The notes below the pieces were generated by a model. That model was not told where the DNA came from. It searched no databases and worked only from the letters and a program-made list of their open reading frames with translations. Positions 16,724-26,340 of a stretch of 64,000 nt of DNA are shown piece after piece. The DNA comes from Nostoc mirabile CHAB5784. GTDB taxonomy: Bacteria > Cyanobacteriota > Cyanobacteriia > Cyanobacteriales > Nostocaceae. The stretch lies in NCBI RefSeq assembly GCF_020829645.1, contig NZ_JAIVFS010000001.1, positions 310,869-374,868 on the forward strand. The letters run 5' to 3'. Both the position numbers and the translations under genes were made by a program. Position 1 is the first letter of the stretch. Each line of letters starts with the position of its first letter.

Positions 16724-16950
16724 GGAATGGGGAATGGGGCATGGGGCATGGGGCATAGGTTATTCTCCTTGTCCTCTCATCTCCCCCAGTTTTTTTCTTC
16801 TCTACGAGACGCTGCGGGTACAATTTTGAATTTTGTTAGCGCAGCGTAAAGCCTTCTCTTCGAGACGCTGCGCCAACGGCATGGCAACGCTATGAGCGAG
16901 TCCGCGAGCGTCATTTTGAATTTTGAATTGATTTCTCCCCACTCGCTTCT
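16724..16950. other. gap filled with dispersed short repeats
   Basis: Holds GGGGAATGGGG-type runs, CTCTACGAGACGCTGCG and AGCGAGTCCGCGAGCGTC. All are repeats that recur elsewhere in the window (58830, 61940, 61995, 33000, 56800). No gene seen. Confidence 0.6.
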
Positions 16951-18141
16951 TCAAGATTTTTCAGCATCGAACCACTTATCATGTAGCGATTGATAAGTGC
17001 CATTTTCTTTGAGATTCAGCAACGCCTGATTAATTGGTTTGCGGTAGGGACTGTTGTTAGGCAGAATGATGCCGTAGCTTTCTTCACGCAAGATACTACC
17101 AACAATCTGTACTTTCCCTTTGCCTTCGTTGGCAGCATAGAACAGAAGTACAGGCGCATCAAACACCACAGCATCAGCTTTTTTGGTTTGCAGAGCATTG
17201 TAAGCTTGCTCAATTTTGGTAACTTCTAAAACTGAAATCTTATGTTCTCGCACATATGCGGCGGCTGTGCTACCCGCAGTTGTGGCCACTACCTTGCCGG
17301 ATAAATCGTCTATACTCTTGATATCACCCTGAAGCTGTTGTATTGTTAATAAGGTAGTCGCGCTGGCTGTAAAGTAGGCGGCAAAAAGTACTCCGATGAA
17401 CATCCAGACAATACCTACTAGGCGTCCCAGTACTCCTTTGGGCATTTCATCCGCTTGGGTTGCTAATGTGGCAGCTGCCCACCAACAAGCTTTGAAAATG
17501 CCGGGAAAGTATGATTGGGGAATCATCCCATCTTTATGATGGCGCTCAGATAACCAAATAATGTGGGCTGCTACGACAATTAACACTAGAGCAACGCCTA
17601 TTACCTGCAAGAGCCTAGTAGAGAAAAATAATTGCAAAATATTTGGGAAGGCACTGTTGTTGGTTTCTGAGTTTCGTACCATAATTTGCAGCCCCCCAGT
17701 TAAAATGGGTAATGAGAAATCAAAATTCTGCTGGCGTTCGGCTGTAATGGAGATAGCTGCAATTCCCAAATTAGCTTTGTTGTCTTTGATAGCAGTAAGC
17801 AGTTCCGGCACAGAGGAATATTCAATAAATTTAGACTCTACACCTATTTGGTTGGCGATGCTACGCCAGAGGTCGATGCTGAATCCCGATAACTCACCTT
17901 TGTTTAGTATCACAAAGGGCGGTATAACTCGTGTAGCTACTAATAACGTTTGTTGGAGTTGTGGTTTTTGGGCTAGTCCTGGGGATGTCATTAACAATAA
18001 TGCCAGAATCCCACCTACTAATCCTATGCAGGTATACAGTGCTAAGGAACGCCTGGTTTTGTTTTTACGGTCATATCTGCCAATCGGGCTTTTTCTCCCA
18101 GCTAGAATTTGGCGAAATCTAGTAGCGATCGCATTTCTCAT
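16951..18141 (-). CDS. ionotropic glutamate receptor-like channel (GluR0 type)
   Basis: A 396-residue membrane protein. It has a basic N-terminus and hydrophobic signal/anchor (about 33-57), then lobe S1 of a periplasmic amino-acid-binding domain (LLVATRVIPPFVILNKGELSGFSIDL...GIAAISITAERQQNFDFSLP). TM1 lies at about 176-197, a pore segment at 213-235, TM2 at 241-262, then lobe S2 (IDDLSGKVVATTAGSTAAAYV...DAVVFDAP). This matches prokaryotic glutamate receptors, in which the pore is inserted within a solute-binding domain. The K+ filter TVGYG expected after WWAAVT is replaced by TLATQADEM, so ion selectivity is uncertain or lost. Single gene with no obvious operon partner. Confidence 0.85.
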   Translation of the reverse strand: MRNAIATRFRQILAGRKSPIGRYDRKNKTRRSLALYTCIGLVGGILALLLMTSPGLAQKPQLQQTLLVATRVIPPFVILNKGELSGFSIDLWRSIANQIGVESKFIEYSSVPELLTAIKDNKANLGIAAISITAERQQNFDFSLPILTGGLQIMVRNSETNNSAFPNILQLFFSTRLLQVIGVALVLIVVAAHIIWLSERHHKDGMIPQSYFPGIFKACWWAAATLATQADEMPKGVLGRLVGIVWMFIGVLFAAYFTASATTLLTIQQLQGDIKSIDDLSGKVVATTAGSTAAAYVREHKISVLEVTKIEQAYNALQTKKADAVVFDAPVLLFYAANEGKGKVQIVGSILREESYGIILPNNSPYRKPINQALLNLKENGTYQSLHDKWFDAEKS

Positions 18142-18263
18142 TAGAATTTTCTAAAGGTTGTATGCTGTATCTATTTATCATGCCCACCCCATATCAAATA
18201 TGACATTTATCATCCCCCTAAAACCGATTTTTTTCAGATTTAGAGGGATGAACATGCTTAAAG

Positions 18264-18557
18264 CTAGTAATCTGTCTCATTAATTTTGATCAGTTCCAGG
18301 ACTTACGCACAAGGAACGGAAAATCGTAGACGCAAAGCGGCTTGCCGCAGGCTACCACAGAGGACGCAGAGAAGCCAGTGCGCCCTTGCGGTTAAGAGAC
18401 TTGAAGCAACTGGCGCGACACGGAGGAATAAGAGTTTGAGAGGTTTTCTGCGTAAGTCCTAAGTTCGTAGTAAGCACAAAGCGTGCTTAAAAATCTAGGA
18501 CTAAAGTCCTTACTACGAACTTGTTTACCCCTTGTAACTAATGAGACAGATTACTAG
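18264..18557. mobile_element. composite inverted-repeat element (family D) containing family C copy 1
   Basis: Perfect 19-bp inverted ends CTAGTAATCTGTCTCATTA (18264-18282) and complement (18539-18557) enclose two inner elements. One is 18298-18460, with ends AGGACTTACGCA/TGCGTAAGTCCT. The other is a palindrome AAGTTCGTAGTAAG...CTTACTACGAACTT (about 18461-18522). No ORF. Confidence 0.65.
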
Positions 18558-18569
18558 ACTCAAGTCGAA

Positions 18570-18749
18570 CTACAATTTGATGGTAACGGTCTTAACTTCG
18601 GTATACTGCTGTAAGCCATACTCGCCAAGTTCTCGATCAATACCAGATTGCTTGAATCCACCGAAGGGTGCAGCAGCATCGAATACATCGGAGCAGTTTA
18701 CCCACACAGTACCAGCCCGGAGATTGTTGGCAATTGTGTGTGCTTTGTC
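18570..18749 (-). pseudogene. aldehyde dehydrogenase C-terminal remnant
   Basis: The minus strand encodes about 60 residues, [19 protein letters not shown]...[14 protein letters not shown]...[19 protein letters not shown], the unmistakable C-terminal end of a class 1/2 aldehyde dehydrogenase. Upstream of residue D the similarity stops abruptly where a response-regulator fragment on the other strand begins, so the first 85 percent of the gene is missing. The frame continues open to 18860 by chance. Confidence 0.85.
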
Positions 18750-18759
18750 GCCGACTCGA

Positions 18760-19019
18760 TTACCACGAGTCCAAACTGGCTCTGCAAGCTGGATTCCACG
18801 TTCATCTATCCAAGCCAATCGAGCCAGATAAGTTGGTGACAGTGGTGGCGAACCTGGCAATACGTTCGGTTAAGCCCAAAAAATAAAAATGTGTAGGTTG
18901 GGTTGAGGAACGAAACCCAACATATTGCAGGGTTTGTTGGGTAACACGAATGTTCAACCCAACCTACAAATATTCTTAACCGAACCGTATTGGCGAACCT
19001 GGTTAAAGGCAGTAAATAA
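18760..19019 (+). pseudogene. response-regulator C-terminal remnant split by a MITE
   Basis: Plus-strand codons read [22 protein letters not shown] then VTVVANL, the last helix and beta strand of a receiver domain, with the conserved Lys-Pro. At 18858 a family B element interrupts it. If the element and one 10-bp duplicate (GCGAACCTGG) are removed, the frame continues VANLVKGSK and stops at 19017-19019, a normal receiver-domain end. The N-terminal part of the gene is absent. Confidence 0.75.
18858..18992. mobile_element. small inverted-repeat element (family B, copy 2) with 10-bp target duplication
   Basis: 135 bp. The ends CAATACGTTCGGTTAAG and CTTAACCGAACCGTATTG are inverted repeats, with one base missing in the left copy. 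It is flanked by GCGAACCTGG at 18848-18857 and 18993-19002. The interior holds GTAGGTTGGGTT palindromes shared with copies 1 and 3. Confidence 0.85.
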
Positions 19020-19021
19020 GT

Positions 19022-19108
19022 TTAACTAGTTCCGTGGGTTTAAGTCCCCCGGTTCAATAAAAAAGCAAGTTTTGTGTTGGGGTTAAATCCCCATTACAAA
19101 ACAAAATT
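19022..19108 (+). repeat. 87-bp two-hairpin repeat, copy 2
   Basis: Identical over all 87 bases to 13358-13444. It follows the response-regulator remnant directly and is followed by a CTTGTACTGAGCGTAGCCGA repeat and an ATTACGAATTATTTAA tail. The stretch 19109-19298 up to the CheA stop holds nothing else except a lone GGACATGATATCA resembling a family A end. Confidence 0.9.
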
Positions 19109-19298
19109 TACGAACTTGTACTGAGCGTAGCCGAAGTATTACGAATTATTTAACGTACAGTCAACGGCCACTTTTTCCTTAAAGGTAGGCTTTACTTCTC
19201 TTTTTTACAAAATTTTTGCGTTTCTGTAAATCATATTTATGGTCTTAATGATAAGTCTTTTACAGGACATGATATCATTCATCCCTGCCCATGAATTA

Positions 19299-22298
19299 TC
19301 AATTAGAAGCTGCCTTTTCTGCTACAGTATGAATTATTTCCTCCAGCGTTTGGAGTAATTCTTGCTCGTTATAAGGTTTAGAAAAGTAAGCCCTAGCACC
19401 TAATTGCATCGCCAATTGCCGATGTTTATTGCTGCTACGAGAAGTCAGCATGGCAACTGGAATATTTTTTGTATCAACGTCTGAATTTACCTTACCTAAA
19501 AAGCCATAACCATCAAGGCGAGGCATTTCAATATCGCAAATTACTGCCTCAACTCTCAATCCACTATGGAGTTTTTCTAAGGCATCTTGACCGTCTTTAG
19601 CTTGCTCTACTTGATACCCTCCTTTTTCAAGGGTCAGCGCTAAAAAGCGGCGAACATTAATCGAGTCATCTACGATTAAAATTGTGCCTTTCTGTTTAAC
19701 AGACGCGGCTGATATTTTCTCTTCATCAAATATGAGGAACGGTGTTTTTAACCTTGCTGATGGTAATTGAGTGCCTTTGGGAGTCCGCCGATTTGTAGCA
19801 ATCCAATACAGCAACTCATTAACATTAACTAGTGGTACTACTCGACCATCACCGAGAATTGTGCAGTTGCTGAAACCTTCAGGTAAAGGTATATTCCCCT
19901 CTACTTGGCGAATAGCAACTTCCTGTTCACCCCAGCAACGGTCTATTTGGATTGCTACTGACTGATTATTACCTTTGACTACTAACACGCTGTTAGCATT
20001 AATTGCTGCCGGAGTCTCTAACTCTGAGCTATAGCGCAGGCAATTAAACTCTAAATAACGAGTCAGGCGAATCAGTGGCAACATGTTTCCTTGCCAATTT
20101 AAGACTTCGCTACCTGCCATTTGGAAAACTCGCTCGTCTTGGAGTAAGGATATTTCTGAAATGACATCTGTGGGAAATGCCAATAGCATTTTGTTGATTT
20201 CTACCAGCAGAACTCGCGCCACGGAAAGTGTAAATGGTAGTGATAAAGTGAAGGTAGTACCAACCCCTGGTTCGGTATCAACTTTCACATCTCCTCGAAT
20301 CAGTTTGAGGTTGTTACGAACCACATCCATACCGACACCGCGACCAGATAATGCTGTGACTTGCTCGGAGGTGGTAAAACCTGGTTCAAAAATTAGTGAT
20401 AACAGTTCTTCATCACTAGCATTAGCGAGTAGAGAAGCATCCAATCCCATAGCTAGGGCGCGGGTGCGAATTTTCTCCAGAGAAATGCCCCAACCATCAT
20501 CACGGATAGTAATCAGGGTGCGATTGCTGCGGTGAGTAGCTGTAATTTCAATCAATCCTTGTTCTGGTTTACCCAGAAGGCGGCGGGTGCTAGAGTCTTC
20601 GATACCATGATCGAAAGCGTTCCTTAAGAGATGCATTAAAGGTTCGTTTAATGCTTCTAAAATGCTGCGTTCAATTAAAGTGTTGCCACCTTCAATTTTT
20701 AACTGAACATTTTTCCCATACTCTACATTTAAATCGCGCAAGGCTCTGGGAAAACGTTCAATTAAATCTGACAGTGGGCGCATTCGGATGTGATTGAGCT
20801 TTGTTTGTAACTGTTTGGATGTTTTGTTTAGTTTCCGAGCAATTTGGTCTGTATCATCTACACTCAGTTGAACGTCAGTTGTGACTTCCTGTACCTGAAC
20901 AATGGTTTCCATAACTTCCTGCGATCGCAGGTTTAAATCGTTATAGCGATCCATTTCTAAAGTATCAAATTCCCTCTCTGTACCTTGTGTTTGGTGGCTA
21001 TTTTCAGCTTGCACCCGCACCCCAGCTTGAGTAGAAATTTTGTCATATACTATACGTAATTCCTGGTTTTCTCGGTCGAGAACTTGGACTCGCTGGTTCA
21101 GGTTACGAACGAGTTTGCGTAATCTTTCTAGTTGCGAGTTTAACCCATTTCGCTGGACAATCAGTTCGCCAAATAAATCATTAATTTGCTCTAGTTGTTT
21201 GCTGGGAACTCGGACGCTATTTTCATGAGTTTCCCGCTCTTTAGCAACGCCATTTGGCTCTGCTTTACCTTCGCCAAATCTGCCATCTAGAGGATTATTT
21301 TCTTTAGCAAATATTGTATTATGCTCAGTGACATTGACAGTATTAACATCATCGGCTAATTCTGCATCTACAAATGTAAAATTAGCAGCTATCGCTTCAT
21401 GATTAGTCCAATTTTCTCTAGTATTTTCTAGTGGCCAAACAGATGTTGACACTACTTGTGTATCTGTGGTGATATGTGGTATTACTTCTGCTGGTAATAG
21501 TGGCTGGGATTGGGTATAACTACTATTTAAGTCAAGTTCTGTAGGCAAGTTATCTAGTTGATTAGTCAGCACCAACGCTTGCGATCGCCGCCATACTTGC
21601 AATGCTAACCGGGCAATTTCTGGAATGCGCGAGCTGCTAACAGTTTCCAATTGCTGCGTTACTGACTCACAAAGCTTGGTAAAAGCTGCCAACTGGAGCA
21701 TTTCACCCAAACCGCCCAATTCAGCTGCCATGATCACAACTTCTTCATGCAAACCAGGCTGTTCGCTATCTGCCAATATAAATTCTAGGCGTTGCAAACA
21801 CTCTTCTACTTCTGTGCCAAATAGCAAGGGGATAACGTCTTGGCCATCTTCTGGGGATAGCATGGTTGAGGCATCCTCAGGGGTAGGGTCACCCAAGCGA
21901 TCGTGCAACTCATCAAAAATTGGGTAACAAAAGGTTGCTAACCACGCATCTTCAACAAGATTACCTTCTGCAAGCAATTCTACAATTTGACGCAGCCAGT
22001 CAACTCCAGATAGCAATAAACTTTGCAACTGAGTATCAATTTCGAGAGAATTTTTTTTAGTTTTTAAAACTTTAAAGGAATCTTCCAGACGGTGAGCTAA
22101 ATCACTTAGCGATCTAAATCCCATCATCCCCGCGCCACCTTTAATAGAATGAGCGGCCCGGAGTGCAGCATTGATTTTATCCAAATCGATGCGGTTAGTA
22201 GTATCAATTTCCAGCAATACCGTTTCTAAGGTATTCAAGTAATCAGTTGCTTCTTCCAGAAACTGCATCTGGATTTCTAGTTCTTTGTCTTGTAACAT
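19299..22298 (-). CDS. hybrid CheA-type histidine kinase with C-terminal receiver
   Basis: A 999-residue protein, last gene of a chemotaxis-like operon. It has an N-terminal HPt domain with phospho-acceptor His50 (AAHSIKGGAG). A dimerisation/coiled region lies near 375-480. The HATPase domain has an N box LLRNAFDHGIED and G boxes DDGWGIS and GRGVGMDVVRNNL. A CheW-like domain follows (TLSLPFTLSVARVLLV...), then a receiver (ILIVDDSINVRRFL, phospho-Asp in CDIEMPRLDG, Lys in SKPY). The architecture equals PixL/PilL/HmpE-type kinases of cyanobacterial type IV pilus motility. Which of these paralogues it is cannot be fixed from sequence alone. Confidence 0.93.
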   Translation of the reverse strand: MLQDKELEIQMQFLEEATDYLNTLETVLLEIDTTNRIDLDKINAALRAAHSIKGGAGMMGFRSLSDLAHRLEDSFKVLKTKKNSLEIDTQLQSLLLSGVDWLRQIVELLAEGNLVEDAWLATFCYPIFDELHDRLGDPTPEDASTMLSPEDGQDVIPLLFGTEVEECLQRLEFILADSEQPGLHEEVVIMAAELGGLGEMLQLAAFTKLCESVTQQLETVSSSRIPEIARLALQVWRRSQALVLTNQLDNLPTELDLNSSYTQSQPLLPAEVIPHITTDTQVVSTSVWPLENTRENWTNHEAIAANFTFVDAELADDVNTVNVTEHNTIFAKENNPLDGRFGEGKAEPNGVAKERETHENSVRVPSKQLEQINDLFGELIVQRNGLNSQLERLRKLVRNLNQRVQVLDRENQELRIVYDKISTQAGVRVQAENSHQTQGTEREFDTLEMDRYNDLNLRSQEVMETIVQVQEVTTDVQLSVDDTDQIARKLNKTSKQLQTKLNHIRMRPLSDLIERFPRALRDLNVEYGKNVQLKIEGGNTLIERSILEALNEPLMHLLRNAFDHGIEDSSTRRLLGKPEQGLIEITATHRSNRTLITIRDDGWGISLEKIRTRALAMGLDASLLANASDEELLSLIFEPGFTTSEQVTALSGRGVGMDVVRNNLKLIRGDVKVDTEPGVGTTFTLSLPFTLSVARVLLVEINKMLLAFPTDVISEISLLQDERVFQMAGSEVLNWQGNMLPLIRLTRYLEFNCLRYSSELETPAAINANSVLVVKGNNQSVAIQIDRCWGEQEVAIRQVEGNIPLPEGFSNCTILGDGRVVPLVNVNELLYWIATNRRTPKGTQLPSARLKTPFLIFDEEKISAASVKQKGTILIVDDSINVRRFLALTLEKGGYQVEQAKDGQDALEKLHSGLRVEAVICDIEMPRLDGYGFLGKVNSDVDTKNIPVAMLTSRSSNKHRQLAMQLGARAYFSKPYNEQELLQTLEEIIHTVAEKAASN

Positions 22299-22534
22299 GG
22301 TTTTTGTCCTTGGTCATTGGTCATTAGTCATTAGTAATTGGTCATTAGTCACTTGTACTGAGCGTAGCCGTTGGCGCAGCCTCTCGTAGAGAAGTATTAG
22401 TCATTGGTAAAAGGACAAAGGACAAATGACAACTGACAAATAACAAAAGTCATTCGTCACTTGTACTGAGCGTAGTCGAAGTATTGATCACTAGCAAATA
22501 GCAAAGGACAAATGACAAATGACAAATGACAAAC
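22299..22534. repeat. repeat-filled spacer between MCP and CheA genes
   Basis: Consists almost wholly of GGTCATTAGTCATT-type heptamers interrupted by two copies of an ACTTGTACTGAGCGTAG repeat (22352 and 22458) and a CTCTCGTAGAGAAG repeat. It is transcribed within the operon if the genes are co-transcribed. Confidence 0.8.
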
Positions 22535-25363
22535 TTAACTAACTTTGAAAGCCTCGACAGTCTCTTGTAACTGATGAGAAATCTCCACGGTTTGTTGCAG
22601 AGATTCGGAAACTTGGCGAGAAGAATCGCTAGTGCGTTGTGATACAGCAGCGATATCTTTCATCAATTGGCTAACACTTTGCGATGTTTCAACCTGAGAT
22701 GCAGTTGCAGTAGAAATCGACTGCACTAAGGAGTCAATTTCACGCGATACATCCAAAATTTCACTCAGACTTTGTTTAGCCTCCTCCACAATTCGAGTTC
22801 CTTCTACCACTTGGGTAGTGCCTATTTCCATCGCTAGTACCACCTCACTGGTTTCTCGTTGGATATTTTCAACAATTTGTTCAATTTCTTGGGTTGCTGC
22901 GGCACTCCTAACTGCTAATTCGCCAACTTCTTCAGCCACTACGGCAAAACCTTGACCTTCTTCACCCGCACGCGCTGCTTCAATACCGGCGTTAATGGCT
23001 AGTAAGTTAGTTTGAATAGCGATTTGGTTAATCAAGGAAACCACGCGAGAAATTTGTTGCGAAGATTCTCCCAAACGTTTCACTTTCTTAGCAGTTTCAC
23101 CCACGGTTTCCCGCAAAGACAGGATGTTTTGTACCGTCAAATCCATCGCGTGTCCACTCTTGGTGGCGGTGTGAGCCGCATGATTGGCAACGAAAGCAGC
23201 TTTTTCGGCGCTTTCGGCTACAGCTTTCATGGATTGGGTCATTTGGTCAACAGCATCGAGGGTACGGTTGATTTCGGCAGCTTGAGTCAGCGCTTCCTCT
23301 GCTAGGTGGCGAATGGCTCCTTCGTCAGAACCAATGGCAGTATTAACGTGGATAGCAGCTTGTTTAACTTGGGTAACAATATCCCGGAGGCTTTCTACAA
23401 TGGAGTTGAAAAAGTCGGCAACAGTGCCTATTTCGCCAGGCGTCACGTCTGCACGCACCGTCAAGTCACCTCTGGCTGCACCTTCTACGTTGTTGAGTAG
23501 TTCTAAAAGTTGCTGTTGCAGTGTTTCGTTTTGATACCGTTCGTCGTCAGAATCGATTACTGCAACATTTCTAGATTGCTCTATCTTCTCTAATAACTTG
23601 GCTTGTTCTAAGGCATAGCCAATTTGAGTTGCTATCTGTTGAAACAAGTCAATTTCCGGCTGTTGCCAAACACGAGGAGTTTGGCACTGATGAGCAATTA
23701 ATAAGCATAAAAGTTGCCCTTGGGCAAGAATCGGTACGATCAAATTACCTTTGACGGCAAATTTTTCCAAAAGTTGGATGTAACCGTCGGCATTTTTCAG
23801 ACTTTGGTCTTGATGAATGTTTGCAATTGCTTGCACCTGTCCATCGTAATCAGTTTCTACATAACGTTCCCGAAAATAAAGATCGTCGATTTTCACTCCG
23901 AGCATTTCCGGCCAATTACCAGTTACCGATTCAGCAACGACAACGCCATCCCTAGTATTTGGATTCACGCTATAAACGATTACCCTGTCTGTTTTTAGCG
24001 CTAGCTGAACTTCTTTTACTGCTGCGTGATAAATATCTTCAGTTTTGAGACTTCTCCGAATTTGTAGGGTAATATCTGTTAGTAATTTTGCCCCTTCAAC
24101 GTCCAGTTCTTGTTCCTTAACTAAGACCTGCAATTGTTCGGCCATCTGGTTGATATTTGCACTCAATACCCCTAATTCGTCTTCTCTTTCGATTTCCAGA
24201 CGGGTATTAAATTTACCTTGACCAAGCTTTGCTAATGCCGCAGTTGCATTTAAAATTGGCTGTGTAGTAAGTTTAGCTAACCGAGATGCGATCGCAGCTA
24301 CAATCAATGCTGTCACTGCTGTACCAATGGCTATAATCCATAACAATTGTCTTTGCGGCTCAAATACAATTGCTGTGTCTGAAGATAAAAGTACTTGCCA
24401 GTTTAAATCTGGTAAGCCATCTAACTTACTGGCTGGTACGTAGCTGACTAGTTCTTCTTTTTTGCCAGTTTTGGGAACTTCTATAAAACTATCTACCTTT
24501 TTGGCTGCTATCAGTTTAGGTAAACTAGAATACTCTCCCTTTGCCTCTTTCCCTAATAATTCCTTTTGTGGACTCAAGAAAACTGTTCCCGAAGCATCGA
24601 GCAAATGGTATTGTTGTCCATTGGCTGCGTAGTTTTTGATTACTTCTTCTAAAGATTTTACGGGCATCCGCGCTCTTACCACACCAATCGTTTGGCCCGT
24701 CCTTATCTCTTTCACAGGTGCAGCTATATAAATACTCACTACACCAGTATTTTTTGCTGCTTCCGGTTTACTAATGACAGGAGTATCTTTTTGTAAAGCC
24801 TCTTGAAAGTAGGTACGGTCTTTTTGGTTGTCTAGGGGTTCGCCTGTGGATTGGACAATCAAGTTACCTTGGCGATTAAAAACAGCAACGCTGTCATAAG
24901 CTTTGTAGGCTTCGATAACTCCATCTAGGATTGCTTGTTTATCTTGATTGGTGATACTTACACTAGCCTGGGGACTTGTCAAAAAAAGTAAACTTGATAT
25001 TACCTGAATATCTCCGTAGCGTACCAACATGAAACGGTTAACTTTATCACTTAAGCCAATAGCTTCAGCTTGTTGAGATTGGGTAATTTGCTTAGTAATC
25101 GATTTGTTGGCAAAGCTAAAAGCGATCGCGCCGATGCCCAATACTGGTATTGTAGCAATTGCGATCGCTACAATAGTCGCTTTCTTAGCCAATCCGAGTT
25201 TTGTAAAAGAGGCAATAGCCTGATTTAGGAAAGAATTATTAGCCGTTTCACTAGTAGTTTTAGTTGGTAGCTTTATGACACTACCAGTTATTTTTTGGGA
25301 TGAAATCAGTGATGCTCGATTTTGAGCGCCACTACCTTGATTCGCGTTGGTTTTATTAAACAT
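22535..25363 (-). CDS. methyl-accepting chemotaxis protein (dCache-HAMP-GAF-MCP)
   Basis: 942 residues. TM1 lies at about 61-85 and TM2 at about 338-360, bracketing a periplasmic Cache-like sensor ([13 protein letters not shown]...; [23 protein letters not shown]). HAMP follows, then a GAF domain (about 430-600), then a cytoplasmic signalling domain with the hairpin tip [20 protein letters not shown]. The GAF resembles bilin-binding GAFs, but the chromophore Cys-His pair is absent ([19 protein letters not shown]), so direct light sensing by a covalent bilin is unlikely. It should signal through the neighbouring CheW to CheA. Confidence 0.92.
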   Translation of the reverse strand: MFNKTNANQGSGAQNRASLISSQKITGSVIKLPTKTTSETANNSFLNQAIASFTKLGLAKKATIVAIAIATIPVLGIGAIAFSFANKSITKQITQSQQAEAIGLSDKVNRFMLVRYGDIQVISSLLFLTSPQASVSITNQDKQAILDGVIEAYKAYDSVAVFNRQGNLIVQSTGEPLDNQKDRTYFQEALQKDTPVISKPEAAKNTGVVSIYIAAPVKEIRTGQTIGVVRARMPVKSLEEVIKNYAANGQQYHLLDASGTVFLSPQKELLGKEAKGEYSSLPKLIAAKKVDSFIEVPKTGKKEELVSYVPASKLDGLPDLNWQVLLSSDTAIVFEPQRQLLWIIAIGTAVTALIVAAIASRLAKLTTQPILNATAALAKLGQGKFNTRLEIEREDELGVLSANINQMAEQLQVLVKEQELDVEGAKLLTDITLQIRRSLKTEDIYHAAVKEVQLALKTDRVIVYSVNPNTRDGVVVAESVTGNWPEMLGVKIDDLYFRERYVETDYDGQVQAIANIHQDQSLKNADGYIQLLEKFAVKGNLIVPILAQGQLLCLLIAHQCQTPRVWQQPEIDLFQQIATQIGYALEQAKLLEKIEQSRNVAVIDSDDERYQNETLQQQLLELLNNVEGAARGDLTVRADVTPGEIGTVADFFNSIVESLRDIVTQVKQAAIHVNTAIGSDEGAIRHLAEEALTQAAEINRTLDAVDQMTQSMKAVAESAEKAAFVANHAAHTATKSGHAMDLTVQNILSLRETVGETAKKVKRLGESSQQISRVVSLINQIAIQTNLLAINAGIEAARAGEEGQGFAVVAEEVGELAVRSAAATQEIEQIVENIQRETSEVVLAMEIGTTQVVEGTRIVEEAKQSLSEILDVSREIDSLVQSISTATASQVETSQSVSQLMKDIAAVSQRTSDSSRQVSESLQQTVEISHQLQETVEAFKVS

Positions 25364-25423
25364 AAAAGTAATACTCCTAACTATGTGAATAAGAACACTA
25401 AAAATCCTTTTTAGTAGTACACT

Positions 25424-25921
25424 CTAATCACTGCGGAGAATAGAAGACTGCACAATTGCCTGGGCATCTAATACCAGTAATATTTCTTCTTGTTGCACAA
25501 CGCACCCACATAAATAAGGAACTAAACTGGATGCCACTTGTCCTATAGGAGAATGAATATCATCAGGGATGAACTTAGTCGTACCTTTTATTTCTTGCAC
25601 AACTAAACCCAACACCAATGATTCCACTTGGATAACGATCGCACTGTACTGTCGCAGTCGATAATCTAGGGATTCTAAATTGAGCATTCTTGGCAAATCA
25701 ACAACCCAAATTATCCGACTCCGCCAATTCATTAATCCTAATATACAGGAGGGCTTATTAGGCATTGAGGTTACAGACTCAATAGGTACAATAATTGCTT
25801 CTTGCGTATGTTTCATTGATAAAACAGCAGGAGTCTGTTGATTTAGCTGAAACTTCAGATAACCGTCTGCTAAATTATTTTGGGTTTCTTTTGAAGGAAG
25901 TGTAATGTTTATACTAGTCAT
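25424..25921 (-). CDS. CheW-like adaptor protein
   Basis: A 165-residue single-domain CheW that couples the receptor to CheA at the membrane. Visible pattern: YLKFQLNQQTPAVLSMKHTQEAIIVPIESVTSMPNKPSCILGLMNWRSRIIWVVDLPRML (in parts), then LVLGLVVQEIKG and IPDDIHSP. It lies 60 bp upstream (in transcription) of the MCP and 4 bp after the response-regulator gene, hence in one operon. Confidence 0.92.
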   Translation of the reverse strand: MTSINITLPSKETQNNLADGYLKFQLNQQTPAVLSMKHTQEAIIVPIESVTSMPNKPSCILGLMNWRSRIIWVVDLPRMLNLESLDYRLRQYSAIVIQVESLVLGLVVQEIKGTTKFIPDDIHSPIGQVASSLVPYLCGCVVQQEEILLVLDAQAIVQSSILRSD

Positions 25922-25925
25922 TGAT

Positions 25926-26303
25926 TCAAATTCCCACTGATTTAATAGTACGTAGCAGAAGTTCGCGGGTGTAAGGTTTAGTTATGTAGGCATCAGCACC
26001 TTGTCTCATCGCCCATAAACGGTCAATTTCTTGATTTTTGGAACTACAAATTACAATTGGCACTTTTGCAGTAATCGGATTTCTTCTCAGATAACGACAC
26101 AATTCAAATCCACTCATTTCTGGCATTACTACATCAGTAACGATCACATCTGGTTTTTCTAATACAGCTTTTTCTAAGCCCTCTTTTGCACCACTTGCTT
26201 TAATTACGTTGTAACCACTTTCTTTCAGATAATGGCTCATTAATTCCAATTCACTGGGAGAATCTTCTACAATTAGAATTGTGCCAAGTAAAGTCAGACT
26301 CAC
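25926..26303 (-). CDS. CheY-like single-domain response regulator
   Basis: 125 residues forming only a receiver domain. Acidic pocket in ILIVEDSP, phospho-acceptor Asp57 in VIVTDVVMPEMSG, switch Ser in VICSSKNQ, Lys in YITKPYTREL. It corresponds in position to PixH/PilH/HmpB of cyanobacterial phototaxis and pilus operons. It follows a small four-helix-bundle gene that separates it from the PatA-type regulator. Confidence 0.93.
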   Translation of the reverse strand: MSLTLLGTILIVEDSPSELELMSHYLKESGYNVIKASGAKEGLEKAVLEKPDVIVTDVVMPEMSGFELCRYLRRNPITAKVPIVICSSKNQEIDRLWAMRQGADAYITKPYTRELLLRTIKSVGI

Positions 26304-26340
26304 TATTAAATCTCCTAAAAAAATAAATTAAACATATTAG

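Noticed and set aside
19262..19280. Third family A element
   Set aside because: Only a lone GGACATGATATCA end is visible.
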